Source: DATLFI01 sp035524895
Lineage (GTDB): Bacteria; Acidobacteriota; Thermoanaerobaculia; Multivoradales; Multivoraceae
Direction of reading: 5' to 3'
Length of the DNA: 50,303 nt
Assembly (NCBI GenBank): GCA_035524895.1
Contig: DATLFI010000293.1
Span: 1-50,303, forward strand
The notes beneath the pieces are model-generated. The model ran no database searches. It was given only the letters and a program-made list of their open reading frames with translations, and was not told the origin of the DNA. Within the stretch, counting starts at the first letter, position 1; every line of letters begins with the position of its first letter. Shown here one piece after another: positions 43,389 to 50,303 of the stretch. Position numbers and translations under genes: made by a program.

Positions 43389-43795
43389 TCAGCCCGGCGC
43401 CGCGACCCGGAGGCCTGCGGCACGACTGGCGCCGGCGAGCCGTAGGTCGTAGGTCAGCATCTCGGGCCCAGGTGTCATTTCGAGCGCGGTTGCGAGGTGC
43501 AGCGCGTCGCGGGTACCAAGGGCGGTCGGGCCGAGCGTTGCCGCACGCTGGAGGATGGAGTCGTGCAGCCGCACCAACGCGATCCGCTCGAGGACCCGGT
43601 GCGCGCGCTGGTGTACTCGGGCGGGCGCCTCGGCTCGCGTAAGCGTCCGCAGCACCTCGACTCGAGAGAGCTCGCTCGAGACGAGATCGGGGACGCTGGC
43701 GAGATGGGCGAAGAGCGCAGCCGACTCCGGCTCGGGCATCACACGCTGAGGTTCTGGCGGAGCTCACGGACGCCGACACGCGAGGTCGTAGCCAT
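43389..43795 (-). pseudogene. Internally deleted antitoxin-PIN toxin locus
   Basis: From ATG 43795 the first 18 codons read ATTSRVGVRELRQNLSV, the N-terminus of a Phd/YefM-type antitoxin, then TGA. Overlapping this stop, a frame from GTG 43742 reads MPEPESAALFAHLA, which is about residue 12-14 of a PIN toxin (normally after LDSSALVKL), and continues to the normal toxin end (SSELSRVEVLRTL, GTRDALHLATAL, MLTYDLRLAGAS). So about 60 antitoxin codons and the first toxin strand with its catalytic Asp are gone. The 117-residue remnant could still be translated but should not be an active nuclease. Confidence 0.7.
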
Positions 43796-43862
43796 GGCGC
43801 ACAAGGTAGCACATCGGCTTCACCCAGGGCACTTCCGCGCCGCACGAGGCGGCAGCTCCCCC

Positions 43863-45200
43863 TTACCTGCAAGCCGGCGGCGGCTCTAGGCTCTCCTCGG
43901 CTCGCATCGGTTGCACCTCGAGCCACTGCACCTGCGCCGGCTCAGTCGGCGCGAGCGTGATGCGCACGCGCAGATCGCCCTTCGAGCAACGCATGCGCCA
44001 GCGGCCCCGCAGCGCGTTCTCGGCCACGAACGGCTCCTCGCTGCGGCAGTCTCCACCGGCCTCGTCGCGCACCTTCTCGATCGCCGCGCGCCGTCGCTCC
44101 GCGGGCTCGTCGCGGAACAGGTTCATCGCCGCGAGCGAGTCCGCCAGCGCGTCGTCCGACTCGACGATCAGCCGCGCGACCTCGTCGCGGCGCGTCAGGA
44201 GCACCGGCGCCGGCTGCGCCGCGCGCGGCTGCAACGCCCCTGATGCGGCGAGCGCCTCGAACGCCTGGTCGACCACCGCGCTCCAGCCGGTGTAGGTGAG
44301 GTTGCCCAGCGCCACGATGCCCACACCGTGGTCGGGGAGCCAGCGCATCAGCGAGCCGAAGCCCGGCAGTCCGCCCGAGTGCGCGACGGTGGTCTGGAAG
44401 AGGCAGCTCTGGCGCACGCCGAGGCCGTAGCCGTAGCCGCCGGACGAGAGCGAGAGCTCGCCATCGTCGTCGAGCGCGGTGGTGGCGCCGTTGTAGCGAC
44501 CGATCTGCTGCATCTCGCGTCGCGACGAGCGGCGGAGCGGCCCCTCGTCCTCGCCGTTGCGCGCGGGATAGGCGTCGAGCAGGTATGCGACCCACAGCGC
44601 GAGGTCGTGGATCGAGGTGAGCATGCCGCCCATCGGCCCGAAGGCGCCGTCCGGTAGCTGTGGCTCCTCGAGCCAGGCGCCGTCCCGGAGCCGGTAGCCG
44701 TGCGCCAGCCGCGCGGGCGGCACCGCGGCGGCCTCGAGCGTGGTCACCGTCATGCCGAGCGGGAGCAGGATGCGCTCGCGCAGGTACGACGAGTACGGCA
44801 TGCCCGACACGTTCGCGACGATGCGCCCGAGGATCGCATAGCCGTAGTTCGAGTACGATGCGATGCGGAACACCGTGTCGCGCTCGACCGGCGCGCCTTC
44901 AGGGGCGGCCGGGGAGGCATCGGCGGCCACCTCCCGCACGCCCCGGACACCGAGGTGGGCGACGCGGCCGTCGACGATGACACCGTAGGCGATGCCCGGC
45001 ACCCGGCGCGCGGCCGCGAAGTCGCGCGCGAGACGGTCGATCTCGGGGAACGCGGTCGCGAGCTTGGCGGCGCGGTCGGGGTCGGCGAAGGCGGGGGCCG
45101 GCGCGCGGCTGCTGAGCGGGTCTGGTGCCTGGGCATGGCCCGGGGCCGGCGCGATCAGCGCCGCGATGGTCGCCGCGGTCGCGATCGTGCGGTGGAGCGA
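43863..45200 (-). pseudogene. Serine hydrolase (class C beta-lactamase family) with active-site deletion and no start codon
   Basis: The frame covers a signal peptide (TIATAATIAALIAPAPGHAQA, near 45200-45130), FPEIDRLARDFAAARRVPGIAYG and DTVFRIA, typical N-terminal strands. FRIAS is then joined directly to YSNYGYAILG (junction near 44850). In intact relatives about 85 residues lie here: the SxxK helix up to the YxN motif. The Lys of SxxK is thus lost while YSN remains. The later part is normal: GGMLTSIHDLALWV, HSGGLPGFGSLMRWLPDHG, then a C-terminal lipocalin-like tail. No ATG, GTG or TTG in frame precedes the signal peptide; GTG at 45002 is the first and would omit it. Two independent defects point to a pseudogene. 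Confidence 0.75.
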
Positions 45201-45241
45201 GCGTCGCCGAGCCGCGAGCTCCCGTGAGCGCGCCTCCGGCC

Positions 45242-45266
45242 CCCTCTCCCGCGCAGCGGGAGAGGG
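45242..45266. repeat. REP-like palindrome (CCCTCTCCC type)
   Basis: CCCTCTCCCGC (45242-45252), loop GCA, GCGGGAGAGGG (45256-45266) forms an 11-bp perfect stem, followed by GCGGGGGGTGAGGGC. This form recalls an interspersed palindromic repeat that I have seen in many high-GC bacterial genomes. It sits exactly where the start of the serine hydrolase gene should be. Confidence 0.6.
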
Positions 45267-45422
45267 CGGGGGGTGAGGGCCGCCGCGCGCAGCCGGTCCT
45301 GCTGCAGCCCCTCGACGGTCGATGGTCGTCTCTGTCCATGTGCTTGCTCGGGGCGCCGGTGCACCCGCTGCGACTATGCCATGGCGGCCAGAGCCCCCGC
45401 GGCGCGCTATCGTCGCGATGCG

Positions 45423-45540
45423 ATGAACGATCGGCTCGCTGCGACGCGCCGCATCGCGCTACGGCGTGCTCGCCGTCTACCTGTTTGGCTCGCGGGCGGA
45501 CGACGGGCTGGCGGTGCTGGGTGGCCGCCGCTCGGCTCGC
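45423..45540 (+). pseudogene. Remnant of a small nucleotidyltransferase gene
   Basis: ATG 45423 begins MNDRLA; after an apparent one-base frameshift the sequence reads ASRYGVLAVYLFGSRADDG then LAVLGG, the beginning of a minimal nucleotidyltransferase with the GSR(A)D box. The expected following DxD strand (GSDLDVG) is missing and the sequence goes straight into the leader of the next gene. Such proteins are often antitoxins of HEPN-MNT pairs. The 45267-45422 stretch between the REP-like repeat and this relic shows no gene. Confidence 0.5.
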
Positions 45541-45579
45541 GGCACGATAAGGACCGAACGGCGACAGGAGGTGCGGATC

Positions 45580-47694
45580 ATGCGACTCACGAAGCGTTCC
45601 CATCGGTGGATGGTGGTCGTCGCGGCGGTTCTCGCGACATGTCTCGGTGCGGCGCATGCGGCGGACGAGCTGCCGCGGCTCGGTCTCGACGACCTCTGGG
45701 ATCTCGAGACCGTCGCGGACCCGCAGATCTCGCCGGACGGCACGCGGGTCGTCTACGTGCGCACCTTCGCCGACGTGATGACCGACCGCTTCTACTCGAA
45801 CCTCTGGATCGTCGACGCCGATGGCACCGACCACCGGCCGCTCACCACAGGCAAGCGGCAGGACCGGTCGCCGCGCTGGTCGCCGGCCGGCGATCGACTC
45901 GCGTGGATCGCGCAGGAAGGCGAGGGCGAGCCGCAGATGTGGGTGCGCTACATGGACACCGGTGAGGCCGCGCAGGTGACGCGGCACGAGACCGCGCCCG
46001 GCGACATCGCGTGGTCGCCGGCCGGCGACCGCATCGCGTTCCGCGCGCTCGTGCCGGCGAAGCCGCCCGTGCTGGCCGACCTGCCGGCGAAGCCCGAGAA
46101 GGCGGAATGGGCGGCGCCGGCGAAGGTCGTCGACCGCCTCGACTACCGCTACGACCCGGTCGGCTGGCTGCCGCTCGGCCACTGGCACGTGTTCGTGGTG
46201 CCAGCCGAGGGTGGCACGGCGCGGCAGCTCACCGAGGGTGAGCGCTCGTTCGGCAGACCGGCGCTGCGCAGCGACAGCGGGCTCGCGTGGACGCCCGACG
46301 GGCGCTTCCTCCTGACCTCGGCGAATCTACGGCCGGAGCGCGACCTCGAGCCGCTCGACTCCGAGATCTACGAGATCGCGGTCGACGGGCCGCTTGCGGA
46401 GCCCAGGAAGCTGACGGATCGGCGCGGCCCCGACAACGCGGTGACGGTATCGCCCGATGGCCGGTCGATCGCGTACGTCGGCTTCGACGATCGGTACCAG
46501 GGTTATCAGACCACCTTCCTGTATCTGGCCGGCCGCGACGGCTCGAACCCGCGGGTGGCGACGGCAGGTCTCGACCGCAGCGTGTCGAGCCCGCGCTTCA
46601 CGCCGGACGGCCGGTGGGTCACGTTCGTCTACACCAGCGAGGGGCGCACCCGCATCGCGCGCGTTCCCGCCGGCGGTGGCGAGGTGGAGGACGTGGCGGT
46701 CGACGTCGGCGGCGGCACCAGCTCCTATGCGGGAAGCGCCGCCTACAGCCTCGCTCGCGACGGCCGCTTCGCGGTCGTCACCTCGGACCCGGCCTCACCG
46801 GGCGACGTGGCGGTGGGTGCGGCCGGAGCCGCCGGCAAGCCCAAGCGCCTCACCGACGTCAACGGCGACGTGCTCGCGCACCGCAGCCTCGCCACGATCG
46901 AGGAGGTCTGGTACGAGTCGAGCCACGACCAGCGCCGGGTCCAGGGCTGGGTGCTCAAGCCCCCGGGGTTCGATCCGTCGCGCCGCTGGCCGACGATCCT
47001 CGAGATCCACGGCGGTCCCTTCGCGGACTACGGCCCCAAGTTCGATTTCGAGAAGCAGATGATGGCGGCGAAGGGCTACCTCGTGCTCTACACCAACCCG
47101 CGTGGCAGCACGAGCTACGGCGAGGAGTTCGGCAACCTCATCCACCACGCGTACCCCGGCGACGACTACTTCGATCTCGTATCGGGAGTCGACGTGCTGG
47201 TCGAGCGCGGCTGGGCGGATCCCGAGCAGCTCTTCGTCACCGGTGGCTCGGGCGGCGGTGTCCTCACCTCCTGGGTGATCGGTCGCACCGATCGCTTCCG
47301 CGCCGCGGTGACCGTGTATCCCGTCATCAACTGGACGAGCTGGGTGCTGACGGCCGACATCCCGGCGTTCGGCGTGCGCTACTGGTTCCCCGGCCTGCCG
47401 TGGGATCACCAGGAGCACTACGAGAGCCGCAGCCTGCTGTCGGTGGTCGAGAACGTGGAGACCCCGACCATGGTGCTCACCGGCGAGGTCGACTACCGCA
47501 CGCCCATGTCGGAGTCGGAGCAGTACTTCACGGCGCTGCGGCTGCGCGGCGTCGAGAGCGTGCTGGTGCGCGTGCCCGACGAGAACCACGGGATCCGCCG
47601 CCGCCCCAGCCACTGGATGCAGAAGATCGGCTACATCGTCGGCTGGATGGACCGGTACCGCGACGGGGGCTCGCAGGCGGCGACCGCCTTCTGA
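45580..47694 (+). CDS. Secreted S9 family peptidase (704 aa)
   Basis: ATG at 45580, AGGAGG about 9 bases upstream; signal peptide about 10-27 (WMVVVAAVLATCLGAAHAA). Propeller repeats run to about residue 430 (DPQISPDGTRVVYVR, SPRWSPAGDRLAW, DIAWSPAGDRIAF, SPRFTPDGRWVTFV). The catalytic domain has ILEIHGGPFADYG, Ser557 in GGSGGG, Asp638 in GEVDYRTP and His670 in PDENHGI, the S9C acylaminoacyl-peptidase-type triad. Paralogous to the S9 domain at 27177 but without the FGE-like extension. Likely cleaves oligopeptides in the periplasm or outside. Confidence 0.94.
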   Translation: MRLTKRSHRWMVVVAAVLATCLGAAHAADELPRLGLDDLWDLETVADPQISPDGTRVVYVRTFADVMTDRFYSNLWIVDADGTDHRPLTTGKRQDRSPRWSPAGDRLAWIAQEGEGEPQMWVRYMDTGEAAQVTRHETAPGDIAWSPAGDRIAFRALVPAKPPVLADLPAKPEKAEWAAPAKVVDRLDYRYDPVGWLPLGHWHVFVVPAEGGTARQLTEGERSFGRPALRSDSGLAWTPDGRFLLTSANLRPERDLEPLDSEIYEIAVDGPLAEPRKLTDRRGPDNAVTVSPDGRSIAYVGFDDRYQGYQTTFLYLAGRDGSNPRVATAGLDRSVSSPRFTPDGRWVTFVYTSEGRTRIARVPAGGGEVEDVAVDVGGGTSSYAGSAAYSLARDGRFAVVTSDPASPGDVAVGAAGAAGKPKRLTDVNGDVLAHRSLATIEEVWYESSHDQRRVQGWVLKPPGFDPSRRWPTILEIHGGPFADYGPKFDFEKQMMAAKGYLVLYTNPRGSTSYGEEFGNLIHHAYPGDDYFDLVSGVDVLVERGWADPEQLFVTGGSGGGVLTSWVIGRTDRFRAAVTVYPVINWTSWVLTADIPAFGVRYWFPGLPWDHQEHYESRSLLSVVENVETPTMVLTGEVDYRTPMSESEQYFTALRLRGVESVLVRVPDENHGIRRRPSHWMQKIGYIVGWMDRYRDGGSQAATAF

Positions 47695-47729
47695 GGCTAC
47701 GGTGCGCGGCAGAGAGTCCCCCGCAAAGA

Positions 47730-47793
47730 GTCCCTTAAGAGGGACCGCATCGAGTTGCTTGCCGCAGGACCCTCTGGCCCGGGTCGCCGGGCC
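47730..47793. terminator. Two hairpins between converging genes
   Basis: GTCCCT-TAAG-AGGGAC (47730-47745) and GGCCCGG-GTCG-CCGGGCC (47776-47793) lie in the 114-bp gap between the S9 peptidase and the convergent PQQ protein gene. Each has a short loop; neither has a T-run. Confidence 0.55.
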
Positions 47794-47808
47794 CACCGCT
47801 CGCGTCGG

Positions 47809-49200
47809 TCAGTCTGCCTTGCCGAACGCGTAGAGCTTCGAGCGCGTGCGCACGAACATTCGACCGCCGGCGATCGCAGGCGAGGCGAAGATCGACTCGT
47901 CGAGGTCGCTGACCGCGAGCGTCGTCCAGTCGGCCTCCGCCGCCACCACCGCGATCTTGCCGCCGCTCGAAGCGAGGTAGAGCTTGCCGTCGGCGGCGAC
48001 CGGCGACGGCGAGAACCCATCGAGCGCTCCCTCGATGCGGCCCCGCTTCAGGACCTTGCCGGTGTGCGGGTCGTAGCTCGTGAGGATGCCCCCGTCGCGG
48101 ACGAGGAACAGCACGTCGCGATAGAGGATGGGCGTCGCGATCCAGGGGAGGCTCTTGCGTTGCCGCCACAGCTCCTTCGGCGGGCTGCTCGCCAGGTCGA
48201 CGGCGACGAGCCCGTGGTCCGGCGAGGCGAGCCCGGCGATCTGCTCGGCGTACTCGCGCCGGTCGAGCAGGCCGTCGCCTCCCTTGTCGAGCCAGTGGAA
48301 CACGCCAGCGTACGGCGAGGGAGCGAGCTCTTGCTCGGTGAGTTTGCCGTCGCCGTCGCGGTCGAGCGCGAAGGTCGCTTCGACGGACGGTGGCGGCACC
48401 TCGGCCTGGTCGGGCGCCAGCACGTACGCGACATCGCCGCTCACGATCGGGCTCGCGACCGGGGTGAAGCCGAAGCCCGGCAGGCGCCAGAGCCGATCCC
48501 CGGTCCGCGGCGAGTAGGCATCGAGGTACGCGGTGCCGAAGACCAGCACGGCGGCTCGGTCCGACCCGGGGCTCCGCACCATCGGGGTGGTCCAGCTCTC
48601 GGCGGTCACGTCGCGCTGCCGGCGCCAGAGCTCGCGCCCGGTCGCGGCGTCGATCCCGAGGAGGAACGGCCTGCGGCTCTGATCGCATAGCAGGATCAGC
48701 GTGCCCGCCTCGAGCACCGGCGAGCTGGCCATGCCGTAGTAGCTCTCGAAGGGCGGCAGCTCGAGCCGCCATCGCTCGTCGCCGGCAAGGCCGTAGGCGA
48801 CCAGCCCGAACTCCGGGAAGAACGAGTACACCGACGCACCGTCGCTCGTCGGGGTCGCGACCGCCGGGCCCGTTTCCGGCGCGATCCGGTCGACGCGGCG
48901 GCGGGGCACGGAGCGCCGCCATCGCTCGGCACCCGTGCTCTCGTCGACGGCCAAGGTGACGAGCTCGTCGCCGACGAGCGCGGTCACCACCACGAGCCCG
49001 CCCACGACGATCGGGGACGAGTGGCCGAACGGCACCTCGACCCGCCACTGCGCGCGCTCCGGCGAAAGGTCCGTCGGCAGCCCCGACACCTCCGCGATGC
49101 CGCTGCCGTTGGGCCCGCGGAAGCGCAGCCAGCCTTCGCTGGTGGTCGCCGTCGAAGCCCCGAGCAGCCCGAGCACGACCGCCAAGGCTGCGGCGCGCAC
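47809..49200 (-). CDS. Secreted PQQ-type beta-propeller protein with inserted EF-hand pair (463 aa)
   Basis: GTG at 49200 opens a signal peptide (RAAALAVVLGLLGASTA). WLRFRGPNGSGIA is a common start of PQQ-repeat outer proteins. Propeller strands recur as SSPIVVGGLVVVTAL, LVTLAVDESTGAERWRR, LLGIDAATGRELWRR, LDAYSPRTGDRLWRL, ILTSYDPHTGKVLKRG, about 40-50 residues apart. Between blades, at about 275-325, two EF-hand loops occur: DRDGDGKLTEQE (280-291) and DKGGDGLLDRRE (305-316). Residues for PQQ catalysis as in dehydrogenases are not evident, so it is a BamB-like scaffold or sensor rather than a clear enzyme. It is 11 bp after the oxidoreductase gene on the same strand, so probably cotranscribed. 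Confidence 0.88.
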   Translation of the reverse strand: MRAAALAVVLGLLGASTATTSEGWLRFRGPNGSGIAEVSGLPTDLSPERAQWRVEVPFGHSSPIVVGGLVVVTALVGDELVTLAVDESTGAERWRRSVPRRRVDRIAPETGPAVATPTSDGASVYSFFPEFGLVAYGLAGDERWRLELPPFESYYGMASSPVLEAGTLILLCDQSRRPFLLGIDAATGRELWRRQRDVTAESWTTPMVRSPGSDRAAVLVFGTAYLDAYSPRTGDRLWRLPGFGFTPVASPIVSGDVAYVLAPDQAEVPPPSVEATFALDRDGDGKLTEQELAPSPYAGVFHWLDKGGDGLLDRREYAEQIAGLASPDHGLVAVDLASSPPKELWRQRKSLPWIATPILYRDVLFLVRDGGILTSYDPHTGKVLKRGRIEGALDGFSPSPVAADGKLYLASSGGKIAVVAAEADWTTLAVSDLDESIFASPAIAGGRMFVRTRSKLYAFGKAD

Positions 49201-49211
49201 GGTGCTCGCCT

Positions 49212-50303
<1,092 letters not shown>

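Overview
The window is very GC-rich, with codons ending mostly in G or C, and carries several acidobacterial signatures: a PadR regulator paired with an 884-residue FtsX/MacB-type orphan permease (ADOP family), a VWFA-related protein of the acidobacterial type, many secreted WD/PQQ-propeller hydrolases, and a secreted domain built around a DTGYFWFF motif. A high-GC member of Acidobacteriota (possibly Thermoanaerobaculia- or Vicinamibacteria-like) is the best inference. No rRNA, tRNA, CRISPR array, transposase or phage gene was seen.

Layout. 0-4.5 kb: a DUF3604 metalloprotein gene broken by one in-frame TGA, a secreted amidohydrolase, and a secreted kinase-fold protein on the other strand. 4.7-13.4 kb: a bacterial alpha-2-macroglobulin lipoprotein followed by penicillin-binding protein 1C, a classical envelope-defence pair, here joined by a run of 7-base repeats, then a small DUF2007 protein. 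13.4-16.5 kb: ADOP permease and PadR regulator with a candidate operator. 16.7-24.4 kb: two secreted proteins of related build flanking a five-gene minus-strand operon (membrane protein, LolD/MacB-like ATPase, DCC-family thiol protein, MsrA, LpxL-like acyltransferase). 24.5-29.9 kb: a thioredoxin-TPR protein and a histidine-rich TPR protein, divergent from an S9 peptidase fused to an FGE-like domain. 29.9-35.1 kb: ankyrin protein, MazEF-type toxin-antitoxin pair, an ABC-2 exporter, a VWFA protein. 35.7-38.3 kb: Kef-type antiporter plus tandem UspA. 38.4-45.5 kb: an intact VapBC pair mixed with remains of other genes, an ATPase/arrestin-like pair, and a second histidine-rich TPR protein. 45.6-50.3 kb: a second S9 peptidase, a PQQ propeller carrying EF-hands, and a molybdopterin hydroxylase large subunit cut by the window end.

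Main themes. Most intact genes act in the cell envelope or outside it: peptidases, propellers, lipid acylation, peptidoglycan synthesis, export and redox repair. The second theme is gene decay. At least four loci (39.3, 43.4-43.8, 43.9-45.2, 45.4 kb, and probably 33.2 and 35.3-35.6 kb) are truncated or internally deleted genes, several of toxin-antitoxin type.

Most promising leads: (1) an LpxL-type acyltransferase whose C-terminal third looks like an IstB-type AAA+ domain that has lost its Walker A motif; (2) a two-gene ATPase plus membrane arrestin-like unit; (3) two TPR paralogues sharing strict histidine signatures; (4) an S9 peptidase-FGE fusion; (5) a secreted kinase-fold protein. None could be tested against a database here.
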